This document shows positions 26,992 to 34,420 of a stretch of DNA of 41,784 bases, piece after piece. Numbering within the stretch: the stretch's first letter is position 1; every line of letters begins with the position of its first letter. Source of the stretch: Acidobacteriota bacterium (GTDB taxonomy: Bacteria; Acidobacteriota; Aminicenantia; Aminicenantales; Aminicenantaceae). The translations under genes and the position numbers were made by a program. The stretch spans positions 1 through 41,784 of the forward strand of contig DAOVDI010000011.1 in NCBI GenBank assembly GCA_030669585.1, read 5' to 3'. The notes under the pieces are model-generated. The model made no database searches and was not told the origin of the DNA. It saw only the letters and a list, made by a program, of their open reading frames with translations.

Positions 26992-28347
26992 TTACGATTC
27001 GACGCTCTGAAACTCCCTGTCTCTAAATTGAGCAAATCGGTTTAAAAAAGCCAGCTCGATCCCTCCAGTGGGGCCGTTTCTTTGTTTTGCCACATTAACT
27101 TTTGCAATTCCTTTGACGCTCTCGTCGTCTGGATTATAAAACTCCGGTCTGTAGATAAAAATAACGACATCTGCATCCTGTTCAATCGCACCGGACTCTC
27201 TCAGGTCCGATAATTGAGGAATCGGCTTGGCCCGGCCCTTTTCCGGAGCCCGGCTGAGCTGAGAAATGCCTACAACCGGAATTTGAAGTTCTTTGGCCAA
27301 CTCTTTCAAAGACCGGGAAATAAAGGACATTTCCTGGACTCTATTCTCATGCCGGATTCCCGGCCGCATGAGCTGTATATAGTCTACGAAGACCAGGTCT
27401 AGATTCTGCTCCATCTTCAGCCGCCTGGTTTTAGCTTTCATTTCTATAACGGATAAAGCAGGAGTTTCATCCACAAATATCTTTGCAGCGGAGAGGGACT
27501 CGGCGCCCAGTTTAAGCCTTTCAAACTCCAGGTCTCCGATAAAACCGGTGCGGAGTTTTTGCAGATCGATCTGGGATTCTGAGCACAAAAGGCGCATGAC
27601 CAGCTGCTCTTTCGCCATCTCCAGGGAAAAGAATCCAACAGCAAGATCCGTCTTAAGACCAACATGCTGAGTGATGTTCAAGCATAACGCTGTTTTTCCC
27701 ATGGAAGGGCGCGCTGCGACCACGATGAATTCAGAGTTATGGAACCCGGCTGTTAACGAATCCAGGTCTCTGAACCCCGAGGGGATCCCGGTAACAGCCT
27801 CCTTCCTGTGCCGCAAATAATCGATCCTCTCCAGGACCGGCTCGGTCAAGTTGTTCAGGGCAACAAATCCGGGCTTGATCCTCTGTTCCGCAACTTCGAT
27901 GATGGCCGCCTGGGCTTCGTTTAGCAGAACATCCGCCTCGTCTTTTTGTTCATAGCTTGAAGAAATGATCCTCGCAGACGAGACGATCAAGCGCCGGAGC
28001 AGGGCTTTTTCCTTTATGATCCTGGCATAGTACTCGATGTTCATGCTTTTTGGAACACCGTCCATTAAAGAAGAAAGGTAAGAAGCACCCCCGATTTCCT
28101 CCAGAATCCCCTTTGTCTTCAGGCTTTCACTCAAAGACAGGAGATCGACCGGGATCTTTTTGTCAACCATATAGACAATTTCATCGAGGATCTTCCGGTT
28201 TCTTTCCAGATAGAAATCGTCCGTTGTGATCGCAGAAAGGACAACATTCAAGTTTTTGTTATTAACAAGGATGCCGCCCAGCACCGTCTTCTCCACTTCA
28301 AGGCTATGAGGAGGGGTTTTTTTCAGGAACATTAAATCGATGTCCAT
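26992..28347 (-). CDS. dnaB: Replicative DNA helicase DnaB
   Basis: DnaB is the hexameric helicase at the replication fork. The 451-residue protein has the N-terminal primase-interacting domain (PPHSLEVEKTVLGGILV), a linker helix, and the RecA-like C-terminal domain with Walker A ARPSMGKTALCLN, the DLVFVDYIQLM Walker B region, and QLSDLRESGAIEQDADVVIF. No intein is present. ATG 28347 has GGAGGAGAGG upstream. The rplI-dnaB order is common, but here a 134-nt gap with an interspersed repeat separates the two, so dnaB may have its own promoter; I see none that is convincing. Confidence 0.97.
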   Translation of the reverse strand: MDIDLMFLKKTPPHSLEVEKTVLGGILVNNKNLNVVLSAITTDDFYLERNRKILDEIVYMVDKKIPVDLLSLSESLKTKGILEEIGGASYLSSLMDGVPKSMNIEYYARIIKEKALLRRLIVSSARIISSSYEQKDEADVLLNEAQAAIIEVAEQRIKPGFVALNNLTEPVLERIDYLRHRKEAVTGIPSGFRDLDSLTAGFHNSEFIVVAARPSMGKTALCLNITQHVGLKTDLAVGFFSLEMAKEQLVMRLLCSESQIDLQKLRTGFIGDLEFERLKLGAESLSAAKIFVDETPALSVIEMKAKTRRLKMEQNLDLVFVDYIQLMRPGIRHENRVQEMSFISRSLKELAKELQIPVVGISQLSRAPEKGRAKPIPQLSDLRESGAIEQDADVVIFIYRPEFYNPDDESVKGIAKVNVAKQRNGPTGGIELAFLNRFAQFRDREFQSVES

Positions 28348-28430
28348 CAATCCTCTCCTCCGGCAAATAGGCGCCTGTTATTAGTGTATAGAAACTTGCA
28401 CTGCATTTCCAGTATAGATTATTAATAAAA

Positions 28431-28449
28431 CGTGAATAATCTTGGCTTG
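28431..28449 (+). repeat. Interspersed repeat core (copy 2)
   Basis: CGTGAATAATCTTGGCTTG matches the motif at 14947-14964 with one substitution and one inserted base. It sits in the 134-nt gap between rplI and dnaB, in AT-rich surroundings. Confidence 0.5.
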
Positions 28450-28481
28450 CTTGAATATTACCAGCTTGCGGAAACAGTTTA

Positions 28482-29138
28482 TTATTCTTTATTCTCGTCC
28501 GTTGTTTCGCTGTCAGTTTCCACTTCTGCCGGCACTGCCTTTTTGCTTCCCTCTTCCGGCGCAACCGGTTCCACTGGCGCTTCTTGCTCTTGTTCCTTTT
28601 CGGCCATCACAGAAATATCTTCAGTTGGTTCATCTGTCTGTGTTGTCTCTTTAGTTTTAACTGATTCAATACTGGCATCTGGCTTTTTCTCCGCTCCCTC
28701 TTCGACAACAGCGATCTTGAGCTCGGCCCTGTCATCATGAAAAACCTTTACCGGAATGGTGTGTTGTCCCAGTGTTTTGATCGGCTCAGACAGGAGAATT
28801 TTTCTTTTTTCGATCTCGAATCCCGCCGCATCCAAGGCCTCTTTGATATCAGCCACACTGACCGAGCCAAACAAGCTATCTTTTTCCCCGACTTTCCTCT
28901 TAAAAGTCAATGTCGTCTGGTTGAGGCGACCAATAATTTCATTATAAGAGGACATCTCTTTTTCGAGTTTTTTACGGAGAGCCTTCTGTTCCATCTCAAT
29001 CATCTTCATGTTTGACGGGGTCACTCGAAGAGCAATATTCTTGGGGAGAAGGTAATTCCTGCCGTAACCAGCAGCAACATCAATGATGTCTCCCCTTTTT
29101 CCAAGGTTCTCCATGTTTTCTTTTAGGATTACTTTCAT
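28482..29138 (-). CDS. rplI: Ribosomal protein L9 with long acidic C-terminal tail
   Basis: L9 spans the base of the L1 stalk and affects reading-frame maintenance. Residues 1-148 are a complete L9: MKVILKENMENLGKRGDIID, YGRNYLLPKNIALR, a long central helix and the C-terminal domain (LFGSVSVADIKEAL). Residues about 148-218 form an extra low-complexity tail rich in Glu, Thr, Pro and Ala, ending TTDENKE; typical L9 stops near 150. The frame is intact through the tail. ATG 29138 is set by GGAGG upstream; the open frame extends back to 29246 across the rpsR end and is not coding there. It follows rpsR by 26 nt. Confidence 0.95.
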   Translation of the reverse strand: MKVILKENMENLGKRGDIIDVAAGYGRNYLLPKNIALRVTPSNMKMIEMEQKALRKKLEKEMSSYNEIIGRLNQTTLTFKRKVGEKDSLFGSVSVADIKEALDAAGFEIEKRKILLSEPIKTLGQHTIPVKVFHDDRAELKIAVVEEGAEKKPDASIESVKTKETTQTDEPTEDISVMAEKEQEQEAPVEPVAPEEGSKKAVPAEVETDSETTDENKE

Positions 29139-29164
29139 CTTTCCTCCAGAATAAAAGAAACGCC

Positions 29165-29419
29165 CTAATCCATGATGTATGGCAGCAGGGCCATTAACCG
29201 GGCTCTTTTTATAGCCGTTGAAAGTTTTCTTTGATGAAAGGAACACGTGCCGGTAATCCGTCGTGGGGAGATCTTGCCTCTTTCCGGCACGTATCTCCTC
29301 AATATGTCCACATCCTTATAATCGATTTCCTTCACATTCCTTTCGCAAAATCTACAGACTTTCCGTCTTGGGGGGAAATATCTGCGATAGGGTTTAGTAG
29401 GTCTTTTTTCTTTAATCAT
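29165..29419 (-). CDS. rpsR: Ribosomal protein S18
   Basis: S18 binds 16S rRNA as a heterodimer with S6 on the platform of the 30S subunit. The 84-residue protein has the core [20 protein letters not shown] and [28 protein letters not shown] motif near the N-terminus together with the later C and H makes it the zinc-binding form. GAGGAGG precedes the ATG. It starts 3 nt after rpsF, with no ssb gene between them, which differs from the usual rpsF-ssb-rpsR order. Confidence 0.97.
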   Translation of the reverse strand: MIKEKRPTKPYRRYFPPRRKVCRFCERNVKEIDYKDVDILRRYVPERGKISPRRITGTCSFHQRKLSTAIKRARLMALLPYIMD

Positions 29420-29422
29420 ATC

Positions 29423-29839
29423 TTACTCCTCCTCGCTTGTCTTTTCGACTGGCGCTGGGGTTTCCGTACCCGGAATTATTTCCGCGGGCTTTTCCCGGGC
29501 AGGCGGTTCTTCCTTTTTGGGCTTATCCTTTTTCTTTTTCCGGACATTCTCTTTTTGGTCCTTTTTTAAGGTCATATAGCGAAGGACCTGTTCCATCTGC
29601 TTGAATCGCCGTTCCAGTTCAGCAGGAACCTCCGGTTCTCCTTGATAATGAAAAAAGACGTAGTATGCCTCAGTAAATTTATTGACGGGATAAGCAAGCC
29701 GTCTTTTCCCCCATTTGTCGATGTTATCCATTTTGCCTTTTTTCTTGGACACAACGCCTGCCATCTCCTCGATGAGTTTTTCGATCTCCTCTTCAGGCAG
29801 ATTAGGGGCAATTAAAAAAGCCGTTTCGTAAAGTCTCAT
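29423..29839 (-). CDS. rpsF: Ribosomal protein S6 with charged C-terminal tail
   Basis: Residues 1-93 are a standard S6 (MRLYETAFLIAPNLPEEEIE, KWGKRRLAYPVNKFTEAYYV, LRYMTLKKD). Residues 94-138 are an extension, first Lys/Arg-rich (KKKKDKPKK), then Pro/Glu-rich, ending TSEEE. E. coli S6 also has an acidic tail, added to by RimK, but this one is longer and begins basic. A perfect AAGGAGG precedes the ATG. The 57-nt gap upstream contains an AAAGCT/AGCTTT inverted repeat (minus-strand reading) that could be a leader hairpin; I do not see the CCG bulge of the known S6:S18 leader motif. Confidence 0.95.
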   Translation of the reverse strand: MRLYETAFLIAPNLPEEEIEKLIEEMAGVVSKKKGKMDNIDKWGKRRLAYPVNKFTEAYYVFFHYQGEPEVPAELERRFKQMEQVLRYMTLKKDQKENVRKKKKDKPKKEEPPAREKPAEIIPGTETPAPVEKTSEEE

Positions 29840-29896
29840 TCTGTCCTCCTTGTGGATTTAAAGCTCCCTCTCTTATAGAAGGAACAAGAAGCTTTT

Positions 29897-30493
29897 CTAT
29901 AAAAATTCTGTTATTTTCTTTCCGTTTGTTTTCTTTTGATTGTATGTATTCATGGCGGTCTCAATACTACCAGCCAGTATCATTTCAAGCGCATCCTGTG
30001 CTTTATTCAGGCTTTCCATGACAATGGGCTGTTCTTCTTTTGTAAAAGAGGATAGAACAAAATCGGCCGCATCCATATTCGGATCCAACGGCCCGATACC
30101 GATCCGTATCCTTGGGAAATTTGTCGTCTGGATATTCTGGACAATAGATCTCATCCCCTTGTGTGACCCTGCTCCTCCTTCCTTTCTGACTCTTATCTCT
30201 CCCAGAGAAAGATCCAGGTCATCATAAATGATGACTATGCTTTCCGGCGCAATTCCGGCCTCATCCGCGATACGCTTGACAGCCTGACCACTGTTATTCA
30301 TATAGGTCTGTGGCAGCGCTAGCAAAATCCTGTTTCCGGCCATATCGATAACTATTGTCCTGGATAAATACCTTCTTTTTTTCAACCTGATATTCCTGTT
30401 TTTTGCCATGGTCTTCACCAGAGAAAATCCGACATTATGTCTTGTCCCTGAATAAGATTTGCCTGGATTTCCCAGTCCGACCACGGCCCACAA
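29897..30493 (-). CDS. pth: Peptidyl-tRNA hydrolase
   Basis: Pth cleaves peptidyl-tRNA released prematurely from ribosomes. The 198-residue protein has GLGNPGKSYSGTRHNVGF with the catalytic histidine, PQTYMNNSGQAVK with the key asparagine, IIYDDLDLSLGEIRVRKEGG and AGSHKGMRSI, all conserved. The start is TTG at 30493, 3 nt after the rplY stop, with AAGGAG about 10 nt upstream; no ATG would preserve the N-terminal motif. rplY-pth is a very common pair. Confidence 0.95.
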   Translation of the reverse strand: MWAVVGLGNPGKSYSGTRHNVGFSLVKTMAKNRNIRLKKRRYLSRTIVIDMAGNRILLALPQTYMNNSGQAVKRIADEAGIAPESIVIIYDDLDLSLGEIRVRKEGGAGSHKGMRSIVQNIQTTNFPRIRIGIGPLDPNMDAADFVLSSFTKEEQPIVMESLNKAQDALEMILAGSIETAMNTYNQKKTNGKKITEFL

Positions 30494-30496
30494 ATA

Positions 30497-31162
30497 TTAC
30501 TCCTTCTTCTCTTCCCTGTCTTCTTCTTGTTTTTCAGCCTCTGCGCTTTCCACTTCCTCTCCTTCAACAGCTTCTTCTTCGATCTCCTCAACTTCGATTT
30601 CTTCTTCCTTGGTCGGGGCTGAGACGAGAACGATTATGCTTGTGGGATCGCTCAAGAATCTTATCCCTTCCGGAGGTGGAATTTCCTCGATCTTGAGGCT
30701 TTGATTCATGTGAAGCTCACTGATATCGACTTCAATGCTCTCAGGAATATTCCGAGGTAAACATTCGACCTCCACTTCCCGGGTTACAAAATCGATAAAA
30801 CCACCTTCTGTCTTCACGCCAATTGCATCCCCAACCAGGGAAAAAGAAACCAAAACCCTGATTTCCTTGTCCATCGCGACCTGAATAAGATCTGCATGAA
30901 GAAGCTCGTCCGAAACAGGATCGATCTGCATCATTTTTAACATCGTATCTCTGGTTTCTGATTCGAAAATAACTTTAAATATGGTATTCTCGCCTGATTC
31001 CGACCTCAAAATATCAATAACATCCTGTTTATCCAAAGTCAGGGGAACAGTCTCGGTACCCGTACCATAAAAGATTCCGGGGATCTTGCCCTCCCTCCTT
31101 AATCTGCGGGATGCATTTTTGCCGAAAAGATTCCGTTTTTCGCATTTAATCGCAATAGCCAT
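30497..31162 (-). CDS. rplY: Ribosomal protein L25 (TL5/Ctc form) with acidic tail
   Basis: This is the long two-domain L25 (TL5/Ctc), which binds 5S rRNA. The N-terminal L25 domain includes RRLRREGKIPGIFYGTG and LHADLIQV; the C-terminal beta domain includes FIDFVTREVEVECLPRNIPE and PPPEGIRFL. Residues about 184-221 are a nearly pure Glu/Lys/Asp tail (KEEEIEVEEIEEEAVEGEE). Acidic tails are known in this family. It lies between prs (16 nt upstream) and pth. Confidence 0.95.
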   Translation of the reverse strand: MAIAIKCEKRNLFGKNASRRLRREGKIPGIFYGTGTETVPLTLDKQDVIDILRSESGENTIFKVIFESETRDTMLKMMQIDPVSDELLHADLIQVAMDKEIRVLVSFSLVGDAIGVKTEGGFIDFVTREVEVECLPRNIPESIEVDISELHMNQSLKIEEIPPPEGIRFLSDPTSIIVLVSAPTKEEEIEVEEIEEEAVEGEEVESAEAEKQEEDREEKKE

Positions 31163-31177
31163 TTTGCTGCTTCCTCC

Positions 31178-32119
31178 TTATTCAAACAAAGAACTAACAG
31201 AGCTGCCTTGGTTAATTCTTCGAATCGCCTCACCAAACAATTCTGCCACTGATAGTACAACGATCTTCTGCGAGGATTTGTCATTTACAGGTATGGTATT
31301 CGTTATGATCAACTCTTCAAGCTGAGAGGTTTTTATCTGCTCAACGGCCTGCCCCGATAGAACACCATGAGTGCAGGCAGAATATATTTTTTTTGCACCT
31401 TTCTCTTTTATTGCATTAACGCTTTCAACAAGTGTTCCGCCTGTGTCTACCATATCATCAAGAATGACAACATTCCTGTTTTTCACCTCTCCTATAACAT
31501 TATAAACGCGCGCAATATTGGGAGCCGGCCTCCGTTTATCAATAATGGCCAGGTCCGCATTTATGCGTTTTGCAAACCACTTAGCTCTGCCTACGCCACC
31601 GGCATCCGGAGATACTATTGTCAGATCATCCAAGTTCAAATTTTCCACATATTTGGCCAGGACCGGGGCAGCAACAAGGTTGTCCACAGGAACAGAGAAA
31701 AACCCCTGGATCTGGGGAGAATGAAGGTCCATGGTCAAAACCCTGTTCGCTCCGGCTGTCTCCAGAAGATCAGCCATTAATCGTGCGGATATCGGGACCC
31801 GGGGTCTGTCTTTCCAATCCTGCCGGGCATAGCTGTAGTAAGGGATTACTGCTGTTATCCTCTCAGCGGAGGCACGTTTCATAGCATCGATCATGATAAA
31901 CAGTTCCATCATGTGGAAATTTACATCAAACGCGCCGGCCTGAATGACATAGACATCTTCCCCGCGAACATTTTCATCAATAGAAAAACGAATCTCTCCA
32001 TCACTGAACCGGCTTAATTTACAGGCACCCAGGGTTGTTCCCATGTACCGGACAATGTCTTTTGCAAGCATCGGATTTGACGATCCGGTAAATATTTTGA
32101 ACGTTTCCTTGTTTCCCAC
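31178..32119 (-). CDS. prs: Ribose-phosphate pyrophosphokinase (PRPP synthetase)
   Basis: Prs makes PRPP from ribose 5-phosphate and ATP for nucleotide, His and Trp synthesis. The 313-residue protein has KLSRFSDGEIRFSIDENVRG, the ATP loop YYSYARQDWKDRPRVPISAR, the metal-binding VLTMDLHSPQIQGFF, the catalytic IDKRRP, and the PRPP-binding DDMVDTGGTL. Trp102 occupies a place that is nearly always Arg or Lys (R99 in E. coli, K99 in human), which is unusual. The start is GTG at 32119, set by a strong AGGAGG upstream. tRNA-Gln ends 53 nt before it. Confidence 0.95.
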   Translation of the reverse strand: MGNKETFKIFTGSSNPMLAKDIVRYMGTTLGACKLSRFSDGEIRFSIDENVRGEDVYVIQAGAFDVNFHMMELFIMIDAMKRASAERITAVIPYYSYARQDWKDRPRVPISARLMADLLETAGANRVLTMDLHSPQIQGFFSVPVDNLVAAPVLAKYVENLNLDDLTIVSPDAGGVGRAKWFAKRINADLAIIDKRRPAPNIARVYNVIGEVKNRNVVILDDMVDTGGTLVESVNAIKEKGAKKIYSACTHGVLSGQAVEQIKTSQLEELIITNTIPVNDKSSQKIVVLSVAELFGEAIRRINQGSSVSSLFE

Positions 32120-32172
32120 TCAATCTCCTCCTATAAATTCTTCTCCGCATGGGGATATTCATCCCGCAACTC

Positions 32173-32247
32173 TGGCTGGGGTGGGAGGATTCGAACCTCC
32201 GAATGGCGGATCCAAAGTCCGCTGCCTTACCGCTTGGCTACACCCCA
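32173..32247 (-). tRNA. tRNA-Gln (anticodon TTG), CCA encoded
   Basis: The minus strand folds as a complete cloverleaf: acceptor TGGGGTG/CACCCCA, D arm GCC/GGC, anticodon stem GCGGA/TCCGC with loop CTTTGGA (anticodon TTG, reading CAA), T arm GGAGG-TTCGAAT-CCTCC, discriminator G and an encoded CCA. Its first 10 nt overlap the last 10 nt of ispE, including the ispE stop codon. It therefore must be cut from a transcript shared with ispE and probably prs, or have an internal start in ispE. Confidence 0.97.
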
Positions 32248-33125
32248 TTCATTACGCCGCGCCAATATCTGTCCCGTGAAAGCGTTTCAACGAGAAGCGA
32301 AGAAAGGTTGTTGCCCAATCTTCCTAAAGCATGCTCGGCTTTATCCTTCTCCGGAAAAAGCCCGTAAACAGCAGAGCCTGTGCCACTAACCAAAGTCAAT
32401 ATGGAATCCCGTTCTGATATATGACTCTTAATGCTTTTTAATTGAGGATATAAGCTAAAAACCGTCTCTTCTAAATTGTTTTCCAACAGGCGAAATTCAT
32501 GGCTGTTTAAAAACTCGATAATTCTACTTTTTTTCTCCTGTAAAGTCAAGACAATCCGTTTATATACATCCGCAGTGGGAACAGGAAAATCCGGAAGGAC
32601 CAAAAGGCAGTGGAATTTTTCCAAATCCGGCAAAGGAATGATCTTGTCTCCTTTTCCAAGGCCGAGGCACGTCCCTCCCTCCAGGAAAAAAGGGATGTCT
32701 GCACCCAACCGGCCGCCGATCTCCTGGAGCTGCTTTTTTTCCAGAGACAAGCCCCAGATCTGATTCAGCACATATAGAGTGACGGCGGCATTGCTGCTTC
32801 CACCACCCAACCCTTTACCGGGCGGAATCCTTTTCCTTACGCGGATCTCCACTCCTGTGGATATTCCAGACGTTTCTTGAAGAACACTGGCTGCTTTGTA
32901 AATGAGGTTATCTTTATTCCAGGAAATGCGAGGATCGTCGCCTTCAAGCCGGATACTTTTTCCCCTCAAAGGAAGAAACTCGAGGCTGTCATGAAAATCT
33001 ATCGTCTGAAAAAGGGTTCTGATCTCATGATATCCATCCTGCCTCTTTTGCAGGACTTCGATACCGAGATTGATCTTAGCAAAAGACCTGGTTTTGTGTG
33101 CATTGAGCTGTTTAGCGGTCTCCAT
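32238..33125 (-). CDS. ispE: 4-diphosphocytidyl-2-C-methyl-D-erythritol kinase
   Basis: IspE phosphorylates CDP-ME in the MEP isoprenoid pathway, between IspD and IspF. The 295-residue GHMP kinase shows RSFAKINLGIEVLQKRQDGY, the ATP loop PPGKGLGGGSSNAAVTLY, GADIPFFLEGGTCLGLGKGD and the C-terminal LTLVSGTGSAVYGLFPEKD. The ATG at 33125 overlaps the upstream lipoprotein gene by 14 nt. Its TAG stop lies inside the tRNA-Gln gene. ispE next to prs, with a tRNA-Gln between, is also seen in several Deltaproteobacteria. Confidence 0.96.
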   Translation of the reverse strand: METAKQLNAHKTRSFAKINLGIEVLQKRQDGYHEIRTLFQTIDFHDSLEFLPLRGKSIRLEGDDPRISWNKDNLIYKAASVLQETSGISTGVEIRVRKRIPPGKGLGGGSSNAAVTLYVLNQIWGLSLEKKQLQEIGGRLGADIPFFLEGGTCLGLGKGDKIIPLPDLEKFHCLLVLPDFPVPTADVYKRIVLTLQEKKSRIIEFLNSHEFRLLENNLEETVFSLYPQLKSIKSHISERDSILTLVSGTGSAVYGLFPEKDKAEHALGRLGNNLSSLLVETLSRDRYWRGVMNGV

Positions 33126-33846
33126 TCAACATTCCCTGGATTTCAAACCATGTTTTCTGCTGAAATCGTTTTAAAAAGGTCTTATCAAAAATATCCGGCC
33201 TGATCGGAGAGTTCACGTTCATTCTGAGAACCCTGATCTGTCCTTGCCTGTACGGATGTTTATAATTCAGAACCAGTGCAAAGGCTGTCTTTTCTATAAA
33301 TTTTTCAACTTGAAAAGAAAATTTTTCCCTGCGGCCGGCGGCGATCCGTCCTTTTCTGTCTTTATCGAGCCGCCATCCTGTATCTGCCGGGCGAATTTCT
33401 TTTGTTACAACCGGCCGGTCCCATAGACCGAAAAGAAGCGAGATAATATCATTCAAGCTAAGCTGGAAACCGAGAAACACATCTATGATCTCCTCTTCCG
33501 GTCCATGCCAATATGCTTTTTTTGATGGTATGACAAAATAAGCTTCCTCTCCGTCAATAACAATCTGATAAAGTGTGGTCCCTAAAAAATTGCAAACCTC
33601 GATCCATCCCTGGTCCGGCAGCCGGAATAAAAAAGTGAATTTTGAGCGAGCTGTCCTATCTTTACTGGAAATCTTGATGGACGCATACCCTTCTATGCTT
33701 TTGATATTGTCGGGAAGGGGAGAAAGAAGTATATTTGAAGAGCCGCATCCCACCAAGGTAAAAAGGCATACAAGTATTCCATACATAAAAAATCTTTGGA
33801 GGCGGGATGTTTCTTTACTGGTTCTCAATGGATTGAGTCCACTCAA
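33112..33846 (-). CDS. Outer-membrane-type lipoprotein, LolB/DUF4292-like
   Basis: The protein of up to 244 residues has a basic N-region (TSKETSRLQRFF), a hydrophobic stretch (MYGILVCLFTLVGC) and a lipobox LVGC, so it should be lipidated; the residues after the Cys (GSSN) lack the Asp that retains inner-membrane lipoproteins. The mature part resembles the LolA/LolB-fold family (SIEGYASIKISSKDRTARSK near its start, WIEVCNFLGTTLYQIVIDG, YFVIPSKKAYWHGP). ispE next to LolB is a known pairing, but motif evidence for true LolB is weak. The TTG at 33846 is uncertain; a TTG at 33828 or ATG at 33786 are alternatives, the last lacking the basic N-region. Confidence 0.75.
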   Translation of the reverse strand: MSGLNPLRTSKETSRLQRFFMYGILVCLFTLVGCGSSNILLSPLPDNIKSIEGYASIKISSKDRTARSKFTFLFRLPDQGWIEVCNFLGTTLYQIVIDGEEAYFVIPSKKAYWHGPEEEIIDVFLGFQLSLNDIISLLFGLWDRPVVTKEIRPADTGWRLDKDRKGRIAAGRREKFSFQVEKFIEKTAFALVLNYKHPYRQGQIRVLRMNVNSPIRPDIFDKTFLKRFQQKTWFEIQGMLNGDR

Positions 33847-33894
33847 ATATTCTTACATCCATTCAGATCATATATAACAGGAAGATCCTGCGTG

Positions 33895-34116
33895 TTATTT
33901 GTCCTTTTCTTCGGGCGCTTGTTCAACCTTTTCTTCTTCCAAAGAAAACCCGTAATCCTCTATAACAGTTTTATTCTCTGTCTCCTTTTTTTTGCGGAAC
34001 AGCGGATACAGAGGAGAACGCACCCTCCTGCCAAAACAGGACATATTCGGGTTGATGATAAGCAACAGGATAAATGCTGCGAATACAAATAAAATTCCAT
34101 ATACACCAATATTCAT
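33895..34116 (-). CDS. Small single-pass membrane protein
   Basis: I do not recognise this 73-residue protein. The start MNIGVYGILFVFAAFILLLI forms one membrane span, followed by a basic patch (FGRRVRSPLYPLFRKKKE) and a charged acidic end (EEKVEQAPEEKDK), predicting a cytoplasmic C-terminus. ATG 34116 is supported by a near-consensus promoter only about 14 nt upstream, which excludes the longer frame from 34161. It is the first gene of the lipoprotein-ispE-tRNA-prs run. Function is unknown. Confidence 0.65.
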   Translation of the reverse strand: MNIGVYGILFVFAAFILLLIINPNMSCFGRRVRSPLYPLFRKKKETENKTVIEDYGFSLEEEKVEQAPEEKDK

Positions 34117-34129
34117 TTTTTCTTTTTTA

Positions 34130-34158
34130 ATTATATAAATGTCTCCCGGAATAGTCAA
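34130..34158 (-). promoter_or_regulatory. Near-consensus promoter for the ispE-tRNA-prs operon
   Basis: On the minus strand TTGACT (34153-34158) and a perfect TATAAT (34130-34135) are spaced by 17 bp. Transcription from about 34123 would leave only some 6-7 nt before the ATG at 34116, so the first gene may be nearly leaderless. It is the best-matching sigma-70 promoter I found in the window. Confidence 0.75.
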
Positions 34159-34190
34159 CATGGTGGTTTTCCGGATTGCTTTTTTTTCAG

Positions 34191-34219
34191 TTTACTTTTA
34201 TCCATATTTGTCTTAGAAT
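34191..34219 (+). promoter_or_regulatory. Divergent promoter for the small ORF and MEMO/AMMECR1 gene
   Basis: TTTACT (34191-34196) and TAGAAT (34214-34219) are separated by 17 bp on the plus strand, back to back with the minus-strand promoter at 34130-34158. A start near 34226 would place GGAAGG at the 5' end of the mRNA, just before the ATG at 34234/34237. Confidence 0.5.
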
Positions 34220-34233
34220 TGAATTGGAAGGTC

Positions 34234-34371
34234 ATGATGAAAAGTATTTTTAAATCGCTTCTTACTCTTGCTGCTGTTTCTTCTGTGTTCCTGATCGGGT
34301 TCTATCTGGGGCAGGAGAAAGTTGTTTCCATGATCCCGGATTTTCAGAAAGACACTGAAGAGACCCCCTGA
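34234..34371 (+). CDS. Small membrane or exported peptide (45 residues), unknown
   Basis: A short ORF begins with two ATGs (34234 and 34237) behind GGAAGG and encodes MMKSIFKSLLTLAAVSSVFL, then IGFYLGQEKVVSMIPDFQKD and TEETP. It has a basic start, one hydrophobic segment and a polar acidic end, so it is either a single-pass membrane peptide or carries an uncleaved signal. A promoter lies just upstream and the MEMO/AMMECR1 gene follows 49 nt later on the same strand. I know no family for it. Confidence 0.5.
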   Translation: MMKSIFKSLLTLAAVSSVFLIGFYLGQEKVVSMIPDFQKDTEETP

Positions 34372-34420
34372 CCTTATCGGGGCGGGGCACATCATTTATC
34401 AGGCTTTTCTTTTTCTCCCA

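Noticed and set aside
28304-28564. Minus-strand ORF of 86 codons between rplI and dnaB
   Set aside because: It overlaps the ends of both genes in another frame, crosses the interspersed repeat and encodes no recognisable protein.
32149-32367. Plus-strand ORFs across the tRNA-Gln locus
   Set aside because: They read the complement of a perfect tRNA cloverleaf, a well-known source of false ORFs.
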